A DNA stretch of 64,000 bases. It comes from [Actinobacillus] rossii. GTDB taxonomy: Bacteria; Pseudomonadota; Gammaproteobacteria; Enterobacterales; Pasteurellaceae. Shown one piece after another: positions 48,401-56,953 of the stretch. The DNA lies in the NCBI GenBank assembly GCA_900444965.1, contig UFRQ01000003.1:2232001-2296000 (forward strand), read 5' to 3'. The position numbers and the translations under genes were made by a program. Each line of letters begins with the position of its first letter. Within the stretch, counting starts at the first letter, position 1. The notes below the pieces were generated by a model, which made no database searches, had not been told where the DNA came from, and saw nothing but the letters and a program-made list of their open reading frames with translations.

Positions 48401-51064
48401 GTTTTCAGATACCGTCTCAAATACTAATCGGAAAACCCGACCGTTACCATCCATAATTTTGTGCGGCAAACCTCGTTCATCATAGTAAAACTGTTGTTGA
48501 TTGGTGTGACTGTCATACACTCGCACTAAGGCAAAATGGCGATAATCCCCACGCAACGATTTAAAACAGAATGTCAAAGACCGGTCTAAACCACTGATTT
48601 CAATCTCGCCGTTCGCTAACAACGTTACCCACATTTGCTCTGCCTGAATAAACACACCGGCACCACCTGCCGTTAATTCAGGAAGCAATATCTCTCGACC
48701 TTGTTCATCAATATACACAAAACCTCGAGATTGACGCTCAACACGCTGACATCCCGGTACCGACCAGCCTTGTCCTAACCAGCCCACACCAAGTTGGTCT
48801 GAATAGTAACTCCGTGTCCACACCAACGGCAAAAGCCCCGAAAAGGCAAAATCAACCTCTTCAGGGAGCAGTTTGGTGCCGAGTATCGGGTTTACGGGGC
48901 GGCCTATGGCAGCAGCGGCTTTACAAGGAATACATTCCCCCTCTGAAAATTGAGAGGTTCCTGCACCAAAGAAATTACTGACTTGGGCATTATTCGCATT
49001 TAAATCGGATGCTTCAACATTGACTTTCTCTGCACCACAATTAATTTTGACGAGTTTGCCATCTATAATAATTGCTTTAGCCAACATCGTTATATCGCCA
49101 TTATGACCAATAATTACTTTCCCCCCAGCAGTTTCAAAGATAATATCTCCCTCAGCTGAAGAAAGTAAGCTGTCTAAACTGGATAGCGTATAGTTTCCAT
49201 TAATCCGCTCAATTAGATTTTCGCCGATACGTTGGTTTTCTGTATCATTGACCGTTTTTTGGTAGTTCTGATGAATTTCCAAGTGATGATTTTCAGCAAT
49301 GGTTTCACTCGAATTCCCCATCACTGTCGTAGATTTATCATTCAACACCACCACATTCATATCCCGCTGAGCGTGGAAATTCAACTGCTCCCGACCCGGA
49401 CCATCTTCAAACAACAGCTCATTATACCCCTCCCCTTTATACGTCTTCGAGCGGAATGCCATCTGCGTTTTACTCTGCGGTAACCCTCCCGGCGGTAATT
49501 GTTGAGCGTTATACGTCCTCCCCGTCACTATCGGTTGGTCCGGGTCACCGTCTAAAAAATCCACCAACACTTCTTGACCCACTCGCGGTATCGCTAACAC
49601 GCCCCAGCCTTGCCCTGCCCACGGCTGGGTTACCCGTATCCAGCACGAACTATGGTCATCGCCTTGGCTCTCTCTATCCCATAAAAACTGTAACCGTATC
49701 CGTCCAAAGTTGTCCGTGAATATCTCTTCCCCTTTCGGACCTACCACTCTCGCTATCTGCGGTCCATCTACTTTCGGCTTTGTCCGTTGCTGAGGACGCC
49801 ACGTTTGGTGGCTCGGTATGACTTTAAACGCATTGGTAAAGTAAGTCCCCTTTTCACCCGCTTGCCCTTCGCTACTTTGTGGCTGCTCTCCTTGGCAGAT
49901 AACTTCCACTAACTGCCAGCCAGTGTTGTAACTTGGATTCGGGTGTTGGCTAAGTTGAAGTAATCTGCCCACTTGCAACTGGGGAATATTACTTTGTCCT
50001 TCGCCTTGGGCGATATCTTGATGTAAGCTGTCTAAACGGTATTGGCTAAATGCTTTGCCTTGTTCACTGTCTTTAAATCGTCCCGGGTAATCAAAGTGTT
50101 CATATAATGGGTTCGGCTTTATGTCCGATTGACGACTTTGTTGGCTAAATTCAGCTAACCAATCCGGTTTCTTAAAGGTGTAATCCTTTAACACCGCCTC
50201 CGATTGTTTTACCCGATGCCGTTGTAAAAATTGATAGACACTCTTCTCTTGTAACTGGGCATTCCGGTTAAGGTTATAAGGAAAAGCCTGAACATCTGAT
50301 AAGGTCTCCGCATTATCACTAAACACCAATGTATGCTGACCGTCTCGTTGTTCAAAATAGTAGAATATCCCTTCTTCTGCCGTTAGGCGTTGGATAAAAT
50401 CAAAATCACTTTCTTGCCATTGTACACAGAACTCTCGTGTCGGATGCGATTGTGTGAAAGCAAAGGCATATTGTGTTATGCCGTGTTCGCTTAAAAGGGC
50501 GGTTAAAATCTGTTGGAGATTTTTTTGTTGGAAAATCCGAGCATTATGGCGTAAGGTTGTTCGCCATAAATCCGGACAGACTTCGATAAAATAGGCGGTT
50601 TGATTAAACCCTGTATCGCCTTGAGCAAAACTGGATACCATCCCTGAGAGCGTTTGAACGACCTCACCATCCTGCCAAATGGTTAAGCAACAAGCTTGGT
50701 CAAGCACACTGTTTGCCGGAATATCGGGCGAGAGACTGGTGAGGTGTAAGGACAGAGAATATAACGCACTATAACGAGCCTTGTACTCAAAAGAGACAAC
50801 TGAAAACCCTACTACGGATAAGCCTGTAACCTCGAACGTAAATTGCAGACCGGTCGGTGAACTCAACTCACTCCCCAAACCCAACAATGCAGCACCGGCA
50901 CCAAGCAAATTACCTTGACTAAGCTGACCGGCTACTGCTCCGGCTGTACCCGCTACGGATTGCGCTAACTGAATCGTTCTTTGGGCTTTATCCAGCTTAT
51001 CGGCAACCTCTTGTTTACCTGTCAATTCACTGAGAGTTTGGGCTTGTTGAAGTAGGTTTGTCAT
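45413..51064 (-). CDS. VgrG-Rhs fusion effector with phospholipase A2-like tip
   Basis: 1883 aa from the ATG at 51064. Residues 1 to about 587 are a VgrG spike identical to block A. After a VgrG-type tail, a PAAR-like/Rhs entry segment (CKAAAAIGRPVNPILGTKLL) leads to the YD-repeat Rhs cage (about 750-1740, with many GxxxxxYxYDxxGR repeats). The core ends with [20 protein letters not shown] and a DPLGL cleavage motif. The last 128 residues hold WCGPDWTGG and DSACKEHDICYAQC, the calcium loop and His-Asp pair (about H1799, D1800) of the phospholipase A2 fold, plus many Cys. Delivered by the T6SS, it should cleave membrane lipids of target cells. The neighbour at 45082 is the likely immunity gene. 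Confidence 0.9.
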   Translation of the reverse strand: MTNLLQQAQTLSELTGKQEVADKLDKAQRTIQLAQSVAGTAGAVAGQLSQGNLLGAGAALLGLGSELSSPTGLQFTFEVTGLSVVGFSVVSFEYKARYSALYSLSLHLTSLSPDIPANSVLDQACCLTIWQDGEVVQTLSGMVSSFAQGDTGFNQTAYFIEVCPDLWRTTLRHNARIFQQKNLQQILTALLSEHGITQYAFAFTQSHPTREFCVQWQESDFDFIQRLTAEEGIFYYFEQRDGQHTLVFSDNAETLSDVQAFPYNLNRNAQLQEKSVYQFLQRHRVKQSEAVLKDYTFKKPDWLAEFSQQSRQSDIKPNPLYEHFDYPGRFKDSEQGKAFSQYRLDSLHQDIAQGEGQSNIPQLQVGRLLQLSQHPNPSYNTGWQLVEVICQGEQPQSSEGQAGEKGTYFTNAFKVIPSHQTWRPQQRTKPKVDGPQIARVVGPKGEEIFTDNFGRIRLQFLWDRESQGDDHSSCWIRVTQPWAGQGWGVLAIPRVGQEVLVDFLDGDPDQPIVTGRTYNAQQLPPGGLPQSKTQMAFRSKTYKGEGYNELLFEDGPGREQLNFHAQRDMNVVVLNDKSTTVMGNSSETIAENHHLEIHQNYQKTVNDTENQRIGENLIERINGNYTLSSLDSLLSSAEGDIIFETAGGKVIIGHNGDITMLAKAIIIDGKLVKINCGAEKVNVEASDLNANNAQVSNFFGAGTSQFSEGECIPCKAAAAIGRPVNPILGTKLLPEEVDFAFSGLLPLVWTRSYYSDQLGVGWLGQGWSVPGCQRVERQSRGFVYIDEQGREILLPELTAGGAGVFIQAEQMWVTLLANGEIEISGLDRSLTFCFKSLRGDYRHFALVRVYDSHTNQQQFYYDERGLPHKIMDGNGRVFRLVFETVSENCLRLVSVTWQQAEDTALTHLLVRYRYNLEGDLIAVENAQGEKVRQFAYQHHLLTSHQNAAGLVSRYEYDKYELGGKVIRNRTNLGEDWQFRYFPNYTEVTDNLGRIEQYHFDNHQELVKRVFADGSTQQFERDKLGRLLSQTDSAGRKTEFRYNAQGQLVEQIRPDNQRQYYGYDNQGRLIEQIDIMGHTSRYAYDGQGNLIMFTNAEGESQHIVYNEKGLRTAVIDPLGNRTHFRYNAQHQLVETEDCSGNRTAFSYNEWGQLTGITDAEGHHTTYHYDERHQPVQVTYSDGSTAHFHYDFAGRLTTYTDSRGNSTHYRYSLDDLPVERINALNHHFQYEYDKARRLITLTNENQASYHFQYDDMNRLTAEVGFDKGKTTYHYNEQGELTTQAYWGSNGSPKALREIHFKRDGLGRIVQESIAQQHGLSAQTHYQYDGLGRITQLSDGENTQGFDYDKVGRLVQQRQYRLNANGMVESQALHYHYDKNGNRTKLTLPNKDEISYLYYGSGHLSAIKYHDSLITEISRGKLHQELTRTQGKLTTQFKRDPLGRLAQQLAVLSDVNQLTSGQIVERIYQYDNVGNLIQTQDKRFGATNYRYDKLGQIQLAGQELFQFDPAHNIIEREQQKIADNQVTTYQGIHYQYDEFGNLKERTFPNGEVQRYAYNAKDKLIEVVIQKPNQTIETWQYQYDVLGRRISKRLENGENLQETNFIWDGSHLVQEIDHKTNRTYCYIYSHPNSYEPLAQLVFAKNSKNPTACYYYHNDQIGIPRELTDEQGKLCWYANYSGWGKIKEEYDLTEDKSIHQPFRLQNQYADEETGLHYNFFRYYEPNVGRFTQLDPIGLAGGENLYRFKGTVQNEVDPLGLFTYHGNWCGPDWTGGREESYSKERDHNGYYLSPISQLDSACKEHDICYAQCRENFKCNGDGKAECMEKCDNDLVASSENINSEKNSSKLGRFGLEIAIGLHFGVERLPDKTCPNYKTEKLIRTHPIIM
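49302..51046 (-). repeat. VgrG repeat block B
   Basis: Second copy of the shared vgrG block, in direct orientation and apparently identical to block A. The sequences part exactly at GTTTCACTCGAATTCCCC on the 3' side and within the first codons on the 5' side. Confidence 0.9.
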
Positions 51065-52274
51065 ATTGTTTACCATTAGATTCTAAATCACTTTTTAAAG
51101 ATTCTAATTTTGCGTAATAGAAAAGCAAGCTTAAAAAGCGATGTTCAATATTTTTTTGTAATACTAAATTATCAGGTGTTTTGATGTAATTTGCTAATTC
51201 ACATTCTAGGCAGTTCATTTGTTCAATTTCTCGCTCTAGCTCATAAATTGCTGTTTTTAACTGTGAAATGGTAATGCTTTGTTTTTTTCTTTCAGCTTGC
51301 AATAAGTCATTTTGCAATGCCACTATTTTTTCTTTTATCGTATTCTTTTTAATAAAAACATCACCTGATGCTATATAGTTTTCTATTTTATGCTGCAGTT
51401 TTAATTTTAACGTTTCATCTTGCTTACTTATTGAATTATCTATCAACTTAACTAATTCCACAGGAGAATCTAATAGAGCCTCTAACTGCTTATTTATTTT
51501 ATCGTCCTCTGCCTTTGTAATAAAATAGTAGCCTGCCAAAGAAACAATTACCCCCATAGTAAAAAATAACAAATTTAGCCAAAAAGATTTCTTATTCTTC
51601 ACGGCTTTTGTGTGTTCTTGCTCACATTTTCTTACATCTAATACTTCAATATCTTTTGCTTCTGGCACCACTGATTTTACTGCTTCTACTCGCGTATTTA
51701 TTCTTGGTTCAGTTGATAACTGATCTTCTGATGATAAGGAGATAATAGAAAAACTTTTTCTTGATATATCCAAATCAAGCTTAGTATTGATAGCGGCTAC
51801 TTCTTTATTGATAAAATCAAGTAAATAAAGTAGGTTTGATGTTTGTTCTCCTTTATTCTTTAAGGTAGAAAGAATTAACTCTAGACTATTTGCTAAAGAA
51901 AAACAGTCCTTTATATCTTTTTTATCTGAAAAAGAAGCCCTAACATTTTCACTTAATTGTTTGTTTAGCCAATTTAACATATTGACTCTAGCATCAACAT
52001 CCTGTGGCCAAATATCATCCCAATAAGAAAATAAGGCAATAGAGAGTAATTCAATATTTTTGGTAAATTGATGAAAATCAGGGTTTGTTTTGTAATCTGC
52101 AACCGTTAAATAAACTAACGTTTGTAAATCCGTACCATTATCTAATAATAGTTTTTCAGACAACCATTTAATCTTTTTCCAATCAGTCGTTTTATCTGGT
52201 CTGGCAAGATAATTAATTTGTTCTTTTATCTGCATAAACTCAGTGAGTTCTGAAGGCGATTTTCCAAGCTTCAC
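51027..52274 (-). CDS. T6SS accessory protein, ImpA_N/VasL type
   Basis: About 415 aa from the GTG at 52274, chosen because AAAGGA lies 6 bases upstream; a TTG at 52292 is less likely. The N-terminal ImpA-like domain (MLNWLNKQLSENVRASF region) is followed by one membrane segment (about 233-255, FWLNLLFFTMGVIVSLAGYYF) and a helical, charged C-terminal VasL-type domain. Related proteins stabilise the T6SS sheath or baseplate. The last 12-13 codons lie inside the start of the downstream vgrG in another frame, which gives the overlap of 38 bases. Confidence 0.75.
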   Translation of the reverse strand: MKLGKSPSELTEFMQIKEQINYLARPDKTTDWKKIKWLSEKLLLDNGTDLQTLVYLTVADYKTNPDFHQFTKNIELLSIALFSYWDDIWPQDVDARVNMLNWLNKQLSENVRASFSDKKDIKDCFSLANSLELILSTLKNKGEQTSNLLYLLDFINKEVAAINTKLDLDISRKSFSIISLSSEDQLSTEPRINTRVEAVKSVVPEAKDIEVLDVRKCEQEHTKAVKNKKSFWLNLLFFTMGVIVSLAGYYFITKAEDDKINKQLEALLDSPVELVKLIDNSISKQDETLKLKLQHKIENYIASGDVFIKKNTIKEKIVALQNDLLQAERKKQSITISQLKTAIYELEREIEQMNCLECELANYIKTPDNLVLQKNIEHRFLSLLFYYAKLESLKSDLESNGKQYDKPTSTSPNSQ

Positions 52275-52358
52275 TATGTATCCTTTAAACAAATAGCCAA
52301 TATTAAGAAAGCAAAATACTGCTTTATTTGTAAAATTTTCATTAAAAACACCCGCTTG

Positions 52359-53177
52359 TTATTCGTACCCTAACTCAGTTAATCGGTGGATAATTTCTTG
52401 ACGATAACTATTATTAGGGTTCGCTTTTAATGAGCGTTTAGATGTTCTTAATAAATTTTTTCCATAAAGACGATGATCTGCACCTTTATCCATTAAGTAC
52501 AGCACAATTTCCGGATTACTATCTGCCCACTCAACCACGGTTTTTCCCATTGAACCAATGGAATTAATATCTGCTCCATACTTTAACAATAACTCAATCC
52601 GTGCCTTAATATCATTCATAAAATCCTTTCTGTCCCACTCCCATAAAATATAAGCCGAACGCACTGCAGCATTAATTGCCGGCATTGCGTTTAATGCAAT
52701 ATCCCCTGTATTATCCCTATAAAAATAATTTGGATTAGCTCCATATTTTAGTAATAACTCCATATACTTAATAGGTTTATTAGTAGATACAGAAGTAAGG
52801 GGTAAATAATAGAATTCATATTTCTTGCTATTTGATAAAGCTTTCGATACTTTATTGGGATCTGCATTATGTTTTAGTAATAATTCCGCAATTTCGAAAC
52901 GATTATCAAGCATTACCGAATAGAATAGATAAGTCATTGTATTTTCTTCTGATACTTCATTAATATCAATGCCTTCTTTTAGTAGTTTTTCTACTTTATT
53001 TATATCGTTTCGATAAATTGCCTTTGCCATATCAAGATTTTTCCCATAGAAAAACTCCTCTGGCTTTATACGACTATTATTTTCTGTTTCTTTTGAATAC
53101 CCATATATTGAAACCATTGATAAACAAATAGCCAACATTAAGAAAGCAATACACTGTTTTATTTGTAAAATTTTCAT
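52359..53177 (-). CDS. Ankyrin-repeat protein, probable T6SS lipase immunity (copy 2)
   Basis: 272 aa. A signal peptide (MKILQIKQCIAFLMLAICLS) targets it to the periplasm. At least four ankyrin repeats follow (AKAIYRNDINKVEKLLKEGI, FEIAELLLKHNADPNKV, MELLLKYGANPNYFYRDNTG, RIELLLKYGADINSIGSMGK, EIVLYLMDKGADHRLYGK). It is about 80% identical to the gene just upstream, a tandem duplicate. Ankyrin or TPR periplasmic proteins act as immunity to T6SS phospholipases in other bacteria; position here supports the same role. Confidence 0.75.
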   Translation of the reverse strand: MKILQIKQCIAFLMLAICLSMVSIYGYSKETENNSRIKPEEFFYGKNLDMAKAIYRNDINKVEKLLKEGIDINEVSEENTMTYLFYSVMLDNRFEIAELLLKHNADPNKVSKALSNSKKYEFYYLPLTSVSTNKPIKYMELLLKYGANPNYFYRDNTGDIALNAMPAINAAVRSAYILWEWDRKDFMNDIKARIELLLKYGADINSIGSMGKTVVEWADSNPEIVLYLMDKGADHRLYGKNLLRTSKRSLKANPNNSYRQEIIHRLTELGYE

Positions 53178-53193
53178 TAAAAATACCCGCTTG

Positions 53194-53988
53194 TTATTCG
53201 TACCCTAGCTCAGTTAATCGGCGGATAATTTCTTTTGCATGTTCATCATCAGGGTTTGCTCTAAGTGTATTTTTTACTCTCTTTAACATTTTGGTTCCAT
53301 ATAATCGATGATCTGCACCTTTATCCATTAAATACAGCACAATTTCCGGATTACTATTTGCCCACTCAACCACCGTTTTTCCCATTGAACCAATAGAATT
53401 AATATCTGCTCCATACTTTAACAATAACTCAATCCGTGCCTTAATATCATTCATAAAATCTTTTCTATCCCATTCATTTAAAATATAAGCCGAACGCACC
53501 GCAGCATTAATGGCTGGCATTGCATTTAATGCAATATCCCCTGTATTATCCCTATAAAAATAGTTTGGACTAGCACCATATTTCAGTAATAACTCCATAT
53601 ACTGAATAGATTTATGACTAGATACAGAGGTAAGGGGCAAATAATATAATTCATATTTCTTACTATTTGATAAAAGTTTCGATACTTTATTAGGATCTGC
53701 ATTATGTTTCAGCAATAATTCCGCAATTTCAAAACGGTTATCTAGCATCACAGAGTACAATAAGTAAGTCATTGTATTTTCCTCTGATAGCTCATTAACA
53801 TTAATACCTTGTTTCAATAATTTTTCTACTTTATCTCTGTCATTTCTATGAATAGCTTTAGCCATCTCAAGATGGCTTCCACTAAAATACAAGTCTGGTG
53901 TTAATCTTTTATTTTTTTCTGTTTCTTTTGTAAAAATAGCCATACATCCCCCTAATACTAAGAAAATAGCCAAATATATTACTTTCAT
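53194..53988 (-). CDS. Ankyrin-repeat lipoprotein, probable T6SS lipase immunity (copy 1)
   Basis: 264 aa from the ATG at 53988. The signal peptide ends in the lipobox LGGC, so unlike its neighbour it should be lipid-anchored. The ankyrin repeats match copy 2 almost throughout. It begins 13 bases after the stop of the VgrG-lipase gene, the expected place for immunity to a lipase acting in the periplasm. Differences from copy 2 lie mainly at the N-terminus and in the last 40 residues (MLKRVKNTLRANPDDEHAKE). Immunity is inferred. Confidence 0.75.
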   Translation of the reverse strand: MKVIYLAIFLVLGGCMAIFTKETEKNKRLTPDLYFSGSHLEMAKAIHRNDRDKVEKLLKQGINVNELSEENTMTYLLYSVMLDNRFEIAELLLKHNADPNKVSKLLSNSKKYELYYLPLTSVSSHKSIQYMELLLKYGASPNYFYRDNTGDIALNAMPAINAAVRSAYILNEWDRKDFMNDIKARIELLLKYGADINSIGSMGKTVVEWANSNPEIVLYLMDKGADHRLYGTKMLKRVKNTLRANPDDEHAKEIIRRLTELGYE

Positions 53989-54001
53989 TCTAAACACCTA
54001 T

Positions 54002-56926
54002 TTATTTTCCATAATGCATTCTAATTTCTCGCTCAATTTCTTTGGTCGCAGAAATCGTATGCCCTGTATCGGTATTCAATTTAACTCGATTGCCAATCGC
54101 TTGAGGAACATAATCCCCCTGCAATACCCCTAAAGCGATATTGGTTATACTATGGTCAAACCCTACATTTGAAATAAGTTCAAGCCCTATGTAAGCCTTT
54201 GGCATAACAACACCGCTTGCAAGTACAGCTTTCGCTGCATCTACACGATTATCTTGCAATATACTTAACTCATCCCCATTGGTATAAAATGCCGTAATTT
54301 GTTTTTCATTAGTTGGATTTAACTTAAGTTTTTGGATAATTTTAGAGTGCAAGCCGGCTGAATTATAGGTATAAGTTGGCACACCGGTTGCTAATGCACC
54401 AATGGATGCAAGTTCACCACCTAATGAATGTCCTGTAATTATCATTGATGAACCGGAAGGTAAATTATCTTGCAATTCTTTTGCTAAATTTTTAGCTATT
54501 TCAAATTGCAAATTCATTTCTCCTACCGAACCATCTAGGTTTGTTTTGAGATCTTTTAAACCGTCTGTTCCTCTATAAGCAAGAAAATATTTATCATTTT
54601 TTTTGTAAATATTAGCTTGGAAACCACTCTCTTCATCTTCTAACAGACTAGGAGCAATTCCCAATTGAACCAATTCAGCGTCTGACACTTCTTCCACATC
54701 AGGATATTTCTGTTTAAACTCTTCAGAAAAGCCTTCACCTCTATCTCTATAAACTTCATTACTTAAATAGGCTGCCAATATTGCATCCTCCATCTCTTCT
54801 GAACTGCTGTTTGAGCTATTTAGATCTTCTGAAGAGGCTGATATTAAAGCAGAGCTACTTTGAGCAGAGTTTGCAGAAAAAGGAGACACAGAATGACTAT
54901 TAAAGAAAACCTTTTCCCCATCAACCTTAACCTGACCACTCTGAATAAATAACGTACCTTCATTATCCAAAGAAATCAAAGATTCCCCCACAGAAAAGGA
55001 AATATTGCCATTCTGAGATGAAATTAAAATGTCTTTTTTTACTTGCTTACTTTCTTGTTCTTCAATATCAATTGCCATATTGCCCAGTATTGAAACATAT
55101 TCATTCTTATGAACTGTCTTATTTCTTTGGGCTTGAACCGTAAGCGTTTTATTTTTTTCGATCACTTCCGTATGGCGATGATGAATATGAGTACTTTTAT
55201 CATTCAACACCACCACATTCATATCCCGCTGGGCGTGTAAATTCAGCTGCTCTCGACCCGGGGCATCTTCAAACAACAGCTCATTATACCCCTCCCCTTT
55301 ATACGTCTTCGAGCGGAATGCCATCTGCGTTTTACTCTGCGGTAAACGCCCCGGCGGTAATTGTTGAGCGTTATACGTCCTCCCCGTCACTATCGGTTGG
55401 TCCGGGTCACCGTCTAAAAAATCCACCAACACTTCTTGACCCACTCGCGGTATCGCTAACACGCCCCAGCCTTGCCCTGCCCACGGCTGGGTTACCCGTA
55501 TCCAGCACGAACTATGGTCATCGCCTTGGCTCTCTCTATCCCATAAAAACTGTAACCGTATCCGTCCAAAGTTGTCCGTGAATATCTCTTCCCCTTTCGG
55601 ACCTACCACTCTCGCTATCTGCGGTCCATCTACTTTCGGCTTTGTCCGTTGCTGAGGACGCCACGTTTGGTGGCTCGGTATGACTTTAAACGCATTGGTA
55701 AAGTAAGTCCCCTTTTCACCCGCTTGCCCTTCGCTACTTTGTGGCTGCTCTCCTTGGCAGATAACTTCCACTAACTGCCAGCCAGTGTTGTAACTTGGAT
55801 TCGGGTGTTGGCTAAGTTGAAGTAATCTGCCCACTTGCAACTGGGGAATATTACTTTGTCCTTCGCCTTGGGCGATATCTTGATGTAAGCTGTCTAAACG
55901 GTATTGGCTAAATGCTTTGCCTTGTTCACTGTCTTTAAATCGTCCCGGGTAATCAAAGTGTTCATATAATGGGTTCGGCTTTATGTCCGATTGACGACTT
56001 TGTTGGCTAAATTCAGCTAACCAATCCGGTTTCTTAAAGGTGTAATCCTTTAACACCGCCTCCGATTGTTTTACCCGATGCCGTTGTAAAAATTGATAGA
56101 CACTCTTCTCTTGTAACTGGGCATTCCGGTTAAGGTTATAAGGAAAAGCCTGAACATCCGATAAGGTCTCCGCATTATCACTAAACACCAATGTATGCTG
56201 ACCGTCTCGTTGTTCAAAATAGTAGAATATCCCTTCTTCTGCCGTTAGGCGTTGGATAAAATCAAAATCACTTTCTTGCCATTGTACACAGAACTCTCGT
56301 GTCGGATGCGATTGTGTGAAAGCAAAGGCATATTGTGTTATGCCGTGTTCGCTTAAAAGGGCGGTTAAAATCTGTTGGAGATTTTTTTGTTGGAAAATCC
56401 GAGCATTATGGCGTAAGGTTGTTCGCCATAAATCCGGACAGACTTCGATAAAATAGGCGGTTTGATTAAACCCTGTATCGCCTTGAGCAAAACTAGATAC
56501 CATCCCTGAGAGCGTTTGAACGACCTCACCATCCTGCCAAATGGTTAAGCAACAGGCTTGGTCAAGCACACTGTTTGCCGGAATACCGGGCGAGAGACTG
56601 GTGAGGTGTAAGGACAGAGTATATAACGCACTATAACGAGCCTTGTACTCAAAAGAGACAACTGAAAACCCTACTACGGATAAGCCTGTAACCTCGAACG
56701 TAAATTGCAGACCGGTCGGTGAACTCAACTCACTCCCCAAACCCAACAATGCAGCACCGGCACCAAGCAAATTACCTTGACTAAGCTGACCGGCTACTGC
56801 TCCGGCTGTACCCGCTACGGATTGCGCTAACTGAATCGTTCTTTGGGCTTTATCCAGCTTATCGGCAACCTCTTGTTTACCTGTCAATTCACTGAGAGTT
56901 TGGGCTTGTTGAAGTAGGTTTGTCAT
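54002..56926 (-). CDS. VgrG-lipase fusion effector (class 3 lipase, Tle type)
   Basis: 974 aa. Residues 1 to about 575 are the same VgrG spike as in blocks A and B, with five substitutions (for example LPPGRLP, EDAPGREQLNLH). A unique VgrG tail, then a Ser-rich linker (SSALISASSEDLNSSNSSSE), lead to an alpha/beta-hydrolase domain from about 700. It contains FLAYRGTDGLKD and MIITGHSLGGELASIGA with nucleophile Ser834. NGDELSIL and FDHSITN probably supply the Asp and His. This is a lipase-3/Tle-type phospholipase effector carried on the tip of the T6SS tail. The two ankyrin genes downstream are the likely immunity. Confidence 0.92.
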   Translation of the reverse strand: MTNLLQQAQTLSELTGKQEVADKLDKAQRTIQLAQSVAGTAGAVAGQLSQGNLLGAGAALLGLGSELSSPTGLQFTFEVTGLSVVGFSVVSFEYKARYSALYTLSLHLTSLSPGIPANSVLDQACCLTIWQDGEVVQTLSGMVSSFAQGDTGFNQTAYFIEVCPDLWRTTLRHNARIFQQKNLQQILTALLSEHGITQYAFAFTQSHPTREFCVQWQESDFDFIQRLTAEEGIFYYFEQRDGQHTLVFSDNAETLSDVQAFPYNLNRNAQLQEKSVYQFLQRHRVKQSEAVLKDYTFKKPDWLAEFSQQSRQSDIKPNPLYEHFDYPGRFKDSEQGKAFSQYRLDSLHQDIAQGEGQSNIPQLQVGRLLQLSQHPNPSYNTGWQLVEVICQGEQPQSSEGQAGEKGTYFTNAFKVIPSHQTWRPQQRTKPKVDGPQIARVVGPKGEEIFTDNFGRIRLQFLWDRESQGDDHSSCWIRVTQPWAGQGWGVLAIPRVGQEVLVDFLDGDPDQPIVTGRTYNAQQLPPGRLPQSKTQMAFRSKTYKGEGYNELLFEDAPGREQLNLHAQRDMNVVVLNDKSTHIHHRHTEVIEKNKTLTVQAQRNKTVHKNEYVSILGNMAIDIEEQESKQVKKDILISSQNGNISFSVGESLISLDNEGTLFIQSGQVKVDGEKVFFNSHSVSPFSANSAQSSSALISASSEDLNSSNSSSEEMEDAILAAYLSNEVYRDRGEGFSEEFKQKYPDVEEVSDAELVQLGIAPSLLEDEESGFQANIYKKNDKYFLAYRGTDGLKDLKTNLDGSVGEMNLQFEIAKNLAKELQDNLPSGSSMIITGHSLGGELASIGALATGVPTYTYNSAGLHSKIIQKLKLNPTNEKQITAFYTNGDELSILQDNRVDAAKAVLASGVVMPKAYIGLELISNVGFDHSITNIALGVLQGDYVPQAIGNRVKLNTDTGHTISATKEIEREIRMHYGK
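55196..56926 (-). repeat. VgrG repeat block C
   Basis: Third copy of the shared vgrG block, with a handful of base differences from A and B. Identity to A/B ends near TTTATCATTCAACACC. Confidence 0.88.
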
Positions 56927-56953
56927 TCTAATCCTATTTGCTAATCAATCAAC

